64,000 nt of DNA from Ustulina deusta (lineage: Eukaryota; Ascomycota; Sordariomycetes; Xylariales; Xylariaceae), in contig JAJNNX010000006.1 of NCBI GenBank assembly GCA_023159155.1, positions 1,302,001-1,366,000 of the forward strand, read 5' to 3'. Within the stretch, counting starts at the first letter, position 1. Every line of letters begins with the position of its first letter. This document shows, one piece after another, positions 33,166 to 44,282 of the stretch. Under the pieces are notes generated by a model, which searched no databases, was not told where the DNA came from, and saw only the letters and a program-made list of their open reading frames with translations. The position numbers and the translations under genes were made by a program.

Positions 33166-33530
33166 GTCGCGAGGCGAGATAGGTTAATGGTGAGCCTGGG
33201 GTCAGTCGTCCATCAACGGTCCTAAGACACTTTGGGTGGGTTAGAGGTTGCTTATTATCTAGGAGCGCGAGGTGAAAACTGCGTCCTTGGCACAGGTCAA
33301 GCATATAAATAAGATGATAGACAAGCGCAAGATAGAGATGCCAGCACGGAGTAGAAGGCTTTTTCAAAGGTTCTACAAGGCCACAATTGCCTCCGAGTCT
33401 AAGTCTGTAGTATACATCCGCATGTCATATGATGCAAACCCGAGTTGAACCCGATTCATAAAGCCGAACCAACCACCAAACTGCCAGTTGAAACTCCCGA
33501 CGTAATTACGACCTAGTGGCGGGAAGCCAT

Positions 33531-35185
33531 TCACGCCTTTTTCTTGCTCTTCTTTTCTTTACCTCCCTTTGCTCCGGGCTGGATACGGGCCATCATTTCC
33601 TCCTTGGTAATAAGATGGTCAACACGCTCCAATAACCCAAGTAAACTCTTCATGTTATGACTCCACTCGTTGAGAACATCATCAACGTCTCTCGGCTTAG
33701 CAAAGCTAACGATCCGAGCAGGTCGGTCGATGCGAGCATATACCGTCTTGGAGCATACCAACTCGCTGATGTACTTCTCGGTCTCGTCCTCAGTCAGATC
33801 GAGAAGTTGTGTTAGGCGCTTCATACCGATACGGGTATAATATTTCGCTATGACGCGGACGTTATGCTCGATAACTCGTTTGCGCAAGTCTCGCCACCGC
33901 TGATGTGCCTTCTCGTCTCTAGATTGATTGGGCTGGCTGTCAAAGATATCGGTGCTACATAGATGAGGACCAAACTCCTTGGACACTTCGGGCCATCGCA
34001 TGAGTTCGTGCACTGTGAAAAGTTTGAGAAGATCGGCCTCTTCGGACACCTGGGCATTTCGGGTGTCACGGTAGATTCGTTGGAGTAGGTCGTGTTGTTC
34101 GTTGTCATGGGGGGCAAGAATAACAAAGTAGATAATGCGCTGAAGAACCTAGAGTGGTGTTAATGGAGGAAGGGCGGCATCAAAACTACTACAACATACC
34201 GGCTGAAGTTTCGAAGGATCTTCCTCGACAGCCTCAGTGTCGAGGACTTGTCTGTAGTGTTTGCACACATCTAGGTATTTGTCGTCATGTTTGGCCAGTA
34301 GGATTTGCTGCTCGTAGTACCTCAGTTTGAGATCGGTCGTGTCATCGTCATCTACCGGGGGCACCTCTTCCCCTCGTTTCTCTTTTTCTTCACGAGCTTT
34401 CTTCTCCTTTTCTAATTGCTCTGGCGTCTTCTTTGGCTTGCGCGCAAGGTACCGCGTGCTGATCTTTCGGCTGAGAATGCCCGCCTGTGTCCAATCGTTG
34501 TTCTCTATGCATAGTGCGACTTGAGCGAGGATGAACTCGGTCTTTTCTCGTCTGTCCATCGATCCGAAGGTCTCGACTTGTAGCTCACATAGCGTATCCA
34601 TCGCAGACTTCAAATCACCCTGTTGCTTCTTGATGTCTGAGAGAATCTTGGTCACACGGGCGCGCTCTACCTCGACAAATATCTTGCCTTCTGTAACGGT
34701 GCGCAGGGTCTCGATTACCGATAACTTCGTCTCCAGATTTGGGGTGCCGTCGAGGAACTTCATGACGGTCTGGACCATCTTGGTAATGGCCTGTTTGAGC
34801 TGACCATGTTTCTTGGATAGGACGAGAACCTGGTCGTTCAGCAGATTCCAATTGCCGGCATCTTTGCAGATTGTGCATATGGCGATCAAGGTCCGGGATG
34901 TCGATGCCAAATCCGAGGCCTACAGACAGTTCACCGTTAGTGCCGGCCGGGACGATGGTGGACGGGGCAAGAGGCGCTGACCTGTCGAGTTTGCTTTTCG
35001 AAAACGGTAAGCTTCTCAATAGCGGCCTGTATGTCGGTCTATCAGATGCCGTGTTAGTACTGTCCTAGGCACAAACGTGTCAAGCAGAAGGAGGTGCTCA
35101 CCTTCGCAAGCTTCTCTGCCTCCGGGATCTGTTTATCAGCCTCCTTGCTGAAGTCCTTCTCGGGCTTCAGGCTCGCGTCCGCCAT
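33531..35185 (-). CDS. RPN5: 26S proteasome lid subunit RPN5 (PSMD12)
   Basis: Four exons (35185-35102, 35038-34982, 34919-34200, 34148-33531) encode 492 residues. The N terminus MADASLKPEKDFSKEADKQ is followed by helical TPR-like repeats (KLSVIETLRTVTEGKIFVEVERARVTKIL, QVALCIENNDWTQAGILSRKISTRYL), an acidic linker with VPPVDDDDTTDLK, and a C-terminal PCI domain (VIEHNVRVIAKYYTRIGMKRLTQLLDL). It ends in a lysine-rich tail KEKKSKKKA. Order and length fit RPN5 of the 19S lid, which scaffolds Rpn8/Rpn11 (family knowledge). The first two exons are very short (28 and 19 codons). Highly conserved; firm call. Confidence 0.95.
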
Positions 35186-38033
35186 GATGGTGCGTTGGGG
35201 GGGGTGCGAAAAGATCTGTTCGTTACCCAGGAATGTACTCCTCAAGAACAAAAAGGTGAAGATATGCTGCAATGGAAACGTAGTGTCACAGTTACAAGGT
35301 GGGCGGGTGGGCGGCGGTTGATGAGGCTAGGAAACTGGGGGATGATTATGATGCGAGCTACCCAGGAACTGCGCAGGGCTACGAAGCTCTCGGGTTGCCT
35401 GCGGTGCAGCACTAAAACGATGGGTCTGTTGGCCCGAGCGTGGGTCCAGGGTAATACTGTGCAAATGGAATCCCTCTACTGTATAAAGTGTAGACTCCAC
35501 TTATCTAAACTGCCCGACTACATAATCCCTCTCGACGTCACGTGCTGATAAAAGCTGCTTGTTAGCCTACTTACCTAACCTTGGACAGAAGCCTAGCTCC
35601 TTCATGAGATCAATCTTTTTGCATTAATATATTGTAAAAGTAAATAGTTAGTGAAAAAATAATTAAATCTTTCGTTAAAAAAGTCGATAGCTTCTCCTTG
35701 ATTGAGCGTGTCTCGTGCAGGGGCCATGCTACCATAACACTTACTATAAGGGGTCCAATCGCGGACCTTCAGAGGACTCACATCGTCTCTTGCCCGAAGG
35801 CAAATTGGCAAATTGGCAAATTGGCGTGCTCGTTTTTATTATGATTAATATATTCCACCCTGCCCCAACATTCCACCTCCTAGTGAAAATTAGATAGGTA
35901 TCAATAGATTAAGTTGGAGGGCAGGAGTGACAGACTGACTAGCAGAGGTTTGCCGGGTCCTAACAACCTGGAAAGGTGCACCAGAAATACCTAGGTATCT
36001 ACTCAGGTAGGTGGTCATTTCTACCTATATTTCCACATATCTGGTGTAATATCCTTCTACTGTAGCCGATGTGACGTTGGCTTCGTTGTAATTATCTGTT
36101 TCTGGAATTGGTCAATTCGTAACCACTTATAATAACGATACCTCGAGCTTTACACGAGATAGGCTACACCGACACTTCCTACTATAAACACGTAAGTTGT
36201 CAATTAGGGAACCGGACGACCATAATGGAGCAGAACTTCATTCAACGCGACAACTAGCTAAAATGAATGAGTCGTAATGTTCTAATCCTGCCCATATTCA
36301 CGGTGTTCATTATACACCGAAGTCGATAGCCGCAAGGTGGCTATGCAACCCCTGGTTCAGCCACTTCATGTTCCACCTACTCTACTTTAATGTTACACTT
36401 TGCCAATACACATACATGCACTGCTGCCCGCCCTCAATAACAGTTTGAAGTCGACGTGACCATCTCACGAGATCGAAAAACTGCGATACTTTCCCGCCAA
36501 TCGAAGTGTCGAGATGGATTGCTTCAAATAACAGAAGCGGGTAAGAGGAGCATGTTGACGTCACGAACAATCCCCAATTGTGATTATGCATTTTATATAT
36601 CATTTTCTTTCAGCTTCGATGAATGCTGGAAAAAGAAATCGAAAAAAAAATACATGTACAACACCAAGGATTCGCCGGTCGTCACCGACCCGACTACTGA
36701 TTTGGCCCTCTCTGGCTTATCTATGGGAGAGCGGACGGGATCCCGAGTTTTCCAGAGGGTATGGTCGTACATGGAAGACATAGCGTCTCGTCTGAGACTA
36801 TGTATGGGTAGCTAAAGAGCTTCCCACATTATCCCACCACCATGTCTATTCCATAATTCTAATCCATGATATGTTGAAATACTGCTTTGATGAAAGGATC
36901 AGTGGAGCTGTATTAAGTTTTGTTTTTATCAACATGAATAGTCATTGATTCAGCTGACCCGCCGTCCGTGGCCATATCCTACAAGCTGACAACTAGAGAA
37001 TATAATACCAGTGCGCTCGTTGTAAGCTATTTACATGGTGACTGGTTTGCTAGATTCTCGCTATCTATCATATATGCCCAACTCCTAGTGCCATACACTA
37101 ACTAACCTTCAGGATGGCTAATAAAGTGAACCATTTTGAGGAACTGTGCAACTCATGGCCAAAATATCGCACATTGAATGAATAGATTAATCTACATCTA
37201 TCACCAAAGCGTGGTATTTGGCTGGGACGCGACGACAACATCGAATAGATGCCCAGCTTCATTCTGCTACGACATAGCACTTGTCTTCAATGCACTTTTC
37301 AGGTTAAAAGATAGAGTCAGAATATGATGTTAATTCGCGCGGGAGTGCACACCATAAATTTGGTCACCACACCAGCCTCCATTAGTGTTACACCCATCGT
37401 CTATCAATACTATAAAACGCCCGGATAAACATTGTCCCCACGCTCCAGACTCCCCTGGCGAAATCACCCTGATATTGATAACAAGAGTAATAGACTAGAA
37501 GCCAATAATTGCTTCCTAGAAAACGTCATTAACATCCTTATTTTCTCCGGGATATCAGGCTTGAAGTGTCAAATGCTCATCCCATTTATCCTTAGTCTTC
37601 ATAACCAACGCTCATCAACGACGACTCGCAAATACGAATAACGCCAAACAACCAAGCCCCCTCACAACAAAAACCCACCACCACACATCATGACATAATT
37701 ATGCATCAAGTCAATGTGCCATTATTAATCTCGCCGCAACAAACATCGTGAAAGCCAAAGTATCAAGAGGGGGCTCGGGAAGCCAATGTCGGAACATAAG
37801 GACGTAGTAAACATGATTGAGTCAAAAGGCTTCATACCGCCACTAGTCGCTCATGGCAGCTTTCCAAACGTGCGACCGGTCGCAACTCGTTGGAAGACGG
37901 GCGAAAGTGCATCGATCGAGGCATGCCGGTGGGTATGGCTTTAAAAATATTGCGCCTTCGTTCCTTGAAACGTCGACGTCTGTTGCACAACTAGCGACCG
38001 TCAGCGATTTCCACATCTTGGACACCCCAGGGG
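35186..38033. other. Gene-poor region
   Basis: There are 2.8 kb without a supported gene. Short open frames (for example 35602-35811 minus and 36456-36815 plus) show no domain, and splice-joined coding is not evident. Small direct repeats such as GGCAAATTGGCAAATTGGC near 35800 are visible. Some AT-rich parts suggest old element decay, without recognisable ends. Confidence 0.5.
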
Positions 38034-39161
38034 TTAGCGACGAGGCCAATGGAGGGGCCACTTACCCGGCTTCGGCGCGCACGGGTCAACGCCAAAATGG
38101 ACCGTTACGCGCTGCCACAACTGGTGCTCCCATGACGCCGGGTGTTGCTGTCTCTTGACTCGGTCGATGAGAAGTCGAGCAGACTCGGCCTGACAGCGAT
38201 AGCTTCCGAATCTCCACTCCAGTCGTGTGAGCACCTCGTTGCTCGACAACACGGTGACCACTTCGTCCTGCCAGACGATGCCGTCGGCGCGAAACAAATA
38301 GGCGAGACACGACTGGTTGACGATGCAACTAGGGCCCTCGATGTGCAGGACGCGACTGGCGGGACTGGGGAGCCTCGCCTCGGTCTTGATCCGGTTGTAG
38401 CGGACGCGTGGCATATAGCCATCGACAATGAACTTGCCTATGTGGTATTGTCGAAGCAGATTCTGCGCCCCGGCGACGTCGAAGAAGACGAGCTTGCTGG
38501 CCGCCGTGATGTGGCCGTGTTCCGGTCCGTTGACAACAGAAGCGTAAACCTTTCCGCAGTTGCGGACGCTGCCCAGAAGCATCTTGTGGTTGAGATTTGG
38601 GGGCAGATTCGTGATCCAGACCGATGTGTTAAGCTCGTCAGGGATGTTAGCTGGCTGGTTGGCCCTCAGATAAGGATCTCCCTGGTAGTTAGGCGAGACG
38701 CCAGTGATAAGAGTCGAGACTTGTGCATGCGTGGCGGCCTCGACTGGAGTCCGGATAGGAATAGTGGTGTTGGGTTCTCCAAAGTGCACAAACGTGTTAT
38801 GAGGCATCCTAGTCATGTTGCGCACATATGAAGAAAGATGCGGTGGTTGCGACTGACTCATCGGTAGAGGGAAGGAGGTAAAGCTTGGGAGAGTGGGCAC
38901 ATTCGGGCTGATTGTATTTCCTCCCGGACGGATGCTTTTGGTGTTATCGATCAAGTTGCTTTGGGCAGTCGCAATGTTCTCGTCGTCGCTTGGAGCGCGG
39001 ATGGAGTAGTCGACAGAGACATGAGGATATTGACCAGTATTAGGGAAATTGAAGAACCGAGAATTTCTGGTAGTTCCATTTCCATAAACATGAAAAATGT
39101 TTCCGGCGTGGTGCGAAGTTACACTATCAGCGTTTAGATGAGATATTGATTTGTAGTTCAT
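38034..39161 (-). CDS. Single-RRM RNA-binding-like protein, function unknown
   Basis: This intronless frame encodes 375 residues. Residues about 179-258 form a plausible RNA recognition motif: SVWITNLPPNLNHKMLL as the first strand and helix (RNP2-like VWITNL), VRNCGKVYASVV, then a weak RNP1 segment AASKLVFFDVAGAQNLL. The N-terminal 170 residues are Ser/Thr/Asn/Pro-rich and likely disordered. The C-terminal 110 residues have no domain I know and include FRADGIVWQDEVVTVL and RLEWRFGSYRCQAESARLLI, a second strand-helix-like unit. Several ascomycete proteins pair a disordered N terminus with one degenerate RRM; the cellular role is unknown. The start ATG is the first in frame. It stands isolated in a gene-poor zone. 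Confidence 0.72.
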   Translation of the reverse strand: MNYKSISHLNADSVTSHHAGNIFHVYGNGTTRNSRFFNFPNTGQYPHVSVDYSIRAPSDDENIATAQSNLIDNTKSIRPGGNTISPNVPTLPSFTSFPLPMSQSQPPHLSSYVRNMTRMPHNTFVHFGEPNTTIPIRTPVEAATHAQVSTLITGVSPNYQGDPYLRANQPANIPDELNTSVWITNLPPNLNHKMLLGSVRNCGKVYASVVNGPEHGHITAASKLVFFDVAGAQNLLRQYHIGKFIVDGYMPRVRYNRIKTEARLPSPASRVLHIEGPSCIVNQSCLAYLFRADGIVWQDEVVTVLSSNEVLTRLEWRFGSYRCQAESARLLIDRVKRQQHPASWEHQLWQRVTVHFGVDPCAPKPGKWPLHWPRR

Positions 39162-42100
39162 GATGACACAAAGGAGTGGGATAAGAGTAGGGTTTGTTGC
39201 GTTGAGGATACTATTGTACCATAAAGCTAAATTGTTGAGAGGAGTCGTTAGGCAGGAATGCTATGCATGTAGGGGACTAAAGAAAGGAGTAAGAATAGAG
39301 AAGTGCAAAGGACGATGAATTTATGGAATAGAGCGCGTAGAAGGCAGCAACATGGAAACCATTGTACGGGAAACATGACGTATAGGGCTTCTATCGATTT
39401 AAGGCATCAATATTTTTGCTGACTGAGCGAGTTCTGGAAATATCATGCCTGCACATAACTCTGCAATTAGACTAGTTGACATCGCGAGCGTGGATATGAG
39501 ATATAGGGTAATTCGCTCTCATGGGTAGCGCTTTGTCTGTTGATTGTAGCGCTTTCTAGCAGCCACATGTATTTACAAGCATCAAATGTGAACGGGACAA
39601 ATGAATGTTCTACCGTTTTAATCGAAGTTCTCATATTTCTACATAAGCGAGTAGGCATTGGACGACATCAGAGTTGAAGATCTGAATTGATATAAGGGGA
39701 AATATCGTTGCTATTGGGAGCATGGAAGAACACCATGGTAGACAGTATTCACCCCTGTTCTTCCTACTATCCATTTCCTAATATCTCCCCAACTAGTGAT
39801 TTCTTCGGATACTTGAAGCTGTAGCCTAGATTGCCAACGAACTTGATATGCATTGAATTCCTACCCGACTAACTAATGACTGCTCGGATTAGCTGTGAAT
39901 AATTCAGTAATTTACGTCTTGAACGGTTCCTTTATACTCTGGCATTGATGTCTAATCACGAAATATTCCCAAGCAACCTGTTCCATGCGTTACTAATGCT
40001 AGATATACTGCGAGACTTTCTGTTTGGCCAACAGATCTCTATCTACGAAGTGAAGGCTTGCCGTTGAAGTGTATGATGAAGGGTAAACCTATGTGTAAGT
40101 GTATTGCTGCTTAGCCCCTGAATTCCGCGTCATTCTTTAGTGTTGAATGTTATGGTACCTTGATTGCCTGTTCAAGTGATGGCGGGCTTATTAGAAGTTG
40201 CCTTCAAAAGGAGCTTAATTGTCATCAATAACAACTGTTCGTGTTCTTCTGCAACAGGTATTATATTCACATGACAGCGTGATGTACCAAGCTATCCCTG
40301 CAGCAGTCAAGGCATCTGTGTATTATGAATCTATGTTGTTTCGCGAGAATCCTGGAATTTTGCATGGGTGGGTTCTACTAACGATATAAAGAATCACATC
40401 CTTTGTTCCACAGAAAGCGGTGTTGTGATATCATGCGTTGCGATTGGCTGGCAGAGTAGAATTGCAACATCGGCCGTCCGAGAGACATGTCTCAGAAGCA
40501 CCCTCCTGGGCATGACTACAACTCGATAAGCCAGCTATAAAGCTCCAAAGTCGGCTCTTATCTAGTATTTTCCATGCCATGTGATTTGTCCTACTTTCCA
40601 CAGTACTACACATGATTTTACATAACTTGAGGTAGTATCAAATGCAATGAGGCTGCATGTACCCGTTGTGTACTACAATTGGTGGCGTTAACCCCGCAAG
40701 AATATACTACTGGTCGGCCATGCTACAACTTTTACCTCGAGTAATTTGCTCAAGTAAGGGTTCCTGTTGTCTGTGTAACACCTTTACCCTCTTCCATGGA
40801 AAAATACATAAATCATGCTCTCACGGGAGATTATATGCAAGGTAGTGCTTACCTAACCCCCAAAGTGGGTGGTGCAATGATATTGCATACAAATGTTGAA
40901 GAGTTGGTATGGAAGCCTCTAGAACTATTGATTTGGGGATCCGAATGAGAGTCTCCTATGCCACCTGCGACCATGCGAACTTGTTAGCTTTGGGCGGAAG
41001 AAAACCGCTGTGGCGCTTAGCGTAGCGACAACACGGAGTAGAAACTAAGAGTTACAATTATATTACTTAATTTAGTATGTATGGTGCTAATTAAGGTTAG
41101 TATTTCAGTCAGTCTACATAGGTAGGTTAGTCTGGCTATGTTGTCCATCTAGATGGTTTGACCTGTATAGGCCAGTCTATATTTATAGCCTTCTAGTCCT
41201 CACAACGGAGGACTCCCCCCCCCCCCCCCCCCCCCCCCCCCGGCAGGGAGGGGCATCACGTATCATAGATAAATACCCGAATGATCATAACTGAATATCT
41301 TGGGCATATTGTGTGACACATAGCTGGTATGCTGGGTATTTAGCTGTCAAAACTAACAGCTCCAAAAATGGTATTAAAAGATAGGCATGATGAGTGCTAC
41401 TAGATCACAATCTGTAATCACCACTCTATGCCCTATCACCCTATTTTCCTGTATGCCTCTGCTGATCCCGCCTCTCCCTTCCACGTACACACAATTTTTC
41501 GTTATCAAGTTGATATTTGTTGCTGTTTCAGTTTGATTTTCTTTAGTTGGGCAGTTTTCGAGGCCACGATACGATAGACATAGCCAACCCGTAATTAATT
41601 ACTGGCTATATCAGTCCCACTGCCTATATAGCTAGCTCTGTATGTTGTTGCCACTTTGATGAGCTCTCAATCACGACTAGCTCCTACGAAATTTGAAGGC
41701 TAACAAACCCTGACCACTGTAAGTCTTTAAAAAAAATAATCACAACTTCCGCACAAAATACGCTTACATAGGCTCTGGCCGAGGTAGGAGAAACTTGTAA
41801 GAATCTTTTTGTGAACTACTGCTATACCGTTCGCGTTATGCTGAAACTGCTGCCTGAATTAGTTGGCCAAAAGCTAAGATTAGAATAAGTTATAATCCCC
41901 ACATCGAATGCACAATTTTCAGGGATGGGTAATTACCGAGTAATGCCATTACAGTTGTTTCGAGGTGGCGGTTTTAAGCAGTGTCTGTAGGTACTGATAT
42001 ATCAGACTGCACCATTATAGGCTGTGATACTTACAATTTTTCCTATACGGCGGAATGGCTTTCGTCTGGAGATGTCGAACAGCTTAGACTGCACGGAGCC

Positions 42101-44282
42101 ATTGCCATTGATCTCGAGCCTCTGACCGGATATGGGATCCCTTACATCACAGACACGGCTACCAACATCTATCTGAGACACGAGGAAGCGGTGCTCAGGG
42201 CGACGACGCGGCCTGTGTGATGCTGCGAATAGAAGCTCAGGAAGTCGATGTTGAAGAATTACCACTGTTTTAGTTTATGGAAAATTTGGATTGTTTACCA
42301 GTGCGCTCGTTTATTGGATTAAAAGTCTGTTTGGCTGTATTCCACGCATCTATACTAAGTACATAAGTGCCTACTTCCAGGCATGTGCTTAAGGTAGGTG
42401 CAGTGGTCAATTCGCTTTACCTAGGTACCTACCTACAGTAGAGGAAAGTACCTCCCTACCCTACTAGGTAAGCTAGGTAGTAAGTACATACGTGCGAAAT
42501 GTAAGTATGCACTGTGTCTTGCTCTCCCCTTTTTGTAGAATGTGAGGGCTACAAGTCACTTAGCTATCAAGTTTTCGAAGAATTATCGCAATAGCCACTG
42601 CTTACCTTTGGTATAATAAAGCTTGTATTTTTTTAGTTCAGATTTTTTTTTCTCGATGAGTCATCAAAGTGTGTTCCTGTGCTGATTACGTAACCTAGGT
42701 ACCTCGTAGTTAGATTAGGTACAGCGCACTTTGGTGACCAATGCAAGATGTAGCTGGACAACGATGGCCTCTGTACATTACATCTACCTCGGTAGGTACG
42801 TTCTCCCATGGAAACCTGTCTTGCTATCGTCTAGGTATGAGCTGGAGAAAAAAGCAGTGTTCTCCTTTGGCCTACACGTGAGTCTGCACTTCGCCTTGGT
42901 CTTAGCATGATAGAGCCCTCGACGTAGGAATAAGCCGGGTAATGCTGAGGCGTCACACGGGTCAAGGTGTTGGACATGACTCTCAGCTCGGAGAACATGT
43001 GTGAGCATGTGTGAACAATGATATGGGATTGGATTTCCGCGGAGGATCTGCAGGAATACACGCTCCTATTGCGAGAACATGCTGTGTGTTTGGGGTGGCG
43101 TAATGATAGTTTAGGTACTGAATGGTAGCTTAAACGAGGCGTGGTCTGCAGGAGTACTCGGAGTACCTACTTGTTGCTGTGATACGACGGATGTAGTCAA
43201 AGATACGTGCCTCACTAACAATTCCTACTTACGCTAAATTCCATTCCATTCCATTGCACCACACAATGGGCCATTTACCTCGAATCAATGCACGGATTCT
43301 AGCCCGCGAGTATGTTGTGAATGTGGTACTGCTGCACTGCTCTAATCGAGCACAATCCCCCGGGCCCTTGCCACCTCCTCCTCGCCTTATTACCACCCGT
43401 GTTCTCACCTCTTCCTCATCTTCTCCTCTCTTCTCGAGGCATACTTCTGCACCAACTTCCAACTGTTGCCCCCATAATTACATCCGGCTTTACTAGTACT
43501 CTCTTTAACACGGAGCGAGATTTCCGATTCTCCTGTCTCTCGTGGTCGACGCCTGATCGCAAACACGCCAACCTGTTACGACAACAACATCATCATCAAC
43601 AGTATCCCCGTAGTTGCTCATATCAGCATTGAAAAGCATCTAGTAAGTATGCCGAGCATCATTTTTTCACATGATTTACCACTTGTTTTCAGACCGGCAG
43701 CATTTCTTCCTGTGCCCACTCTGGCCGAATGAATGGTGTTATGCCATCCCATTTACCTTCTGCACCTCTCCTAGTCTGCTTTCTAGATATATTACCTGCT
43801 CGAATTAGTACTAATGAGGACTAGTTGCGAAGCATCAAAGGCACTCAACCCAGGTCTTGTATGAGTTCTCATCCCGCAAGGTTATATTGGAGCAACCTCT
43901 AATATAGGGTCGAACCCAGCCCAAATTCGTTGTCTCCTCAAGGCAGCGCGCCTATCCATTCAGCTTGCCCTCTCGCCAAGTTTGGCTGTCGAATTGAGCC
44001 CGCTGCATTTCGGCCTCCTTGGCTGTTCATGCATAGGCGTGTACTCTTATTCCTTCTCTTGAGGCCACACAACCAAGACTACATCCTAATTACCTTCTAC
44101 CGGCTTCCCGCTGTGGTTCAAGCCCTTCCTATCTCATATGAACCATAACCGCCAATAGAAGAGCGCCGGGATTTCACTCGGCTCGAGTACCAACAGCATC
44201 ATTTCCTTCATCAATCCGTTCCTACCGCACGGCGTAATTACTTTCTTTCTCAAGTCAATCCACCTCGGGGGAAACCATCAAA
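39162..44282. other. Gene-poor region with poly-C tract
   Basis: About 5 kb hold no gene I can support. A frame at 41981-42220 plus has no recognisable domain. The last kilobase before 44283 is CT-rich with short open frames and is probably the long 5' leader and promoter of the 968-residue gene. TAGGTA/TACCTA motifs cluster at 42360-42480. Confidence 0.5.
41215..41241. repeat. Homopolymer C27
   Basis: Twenty-seven consecutive C residues lie in otherwise ordinary AT-leaning sequence. It may be a real, unstable tract or a sequencing/assembly artefact. No gene overlaps it. Confidence 0.95.

Noticed and set aside
43838..43930. tRNA-like text (GGGTCGAACCC) in the 5' region of the 968-residue gene
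   Set aside because: The T-arm-like piece is not accompanied by a plausible acceptor or anticodon arm.
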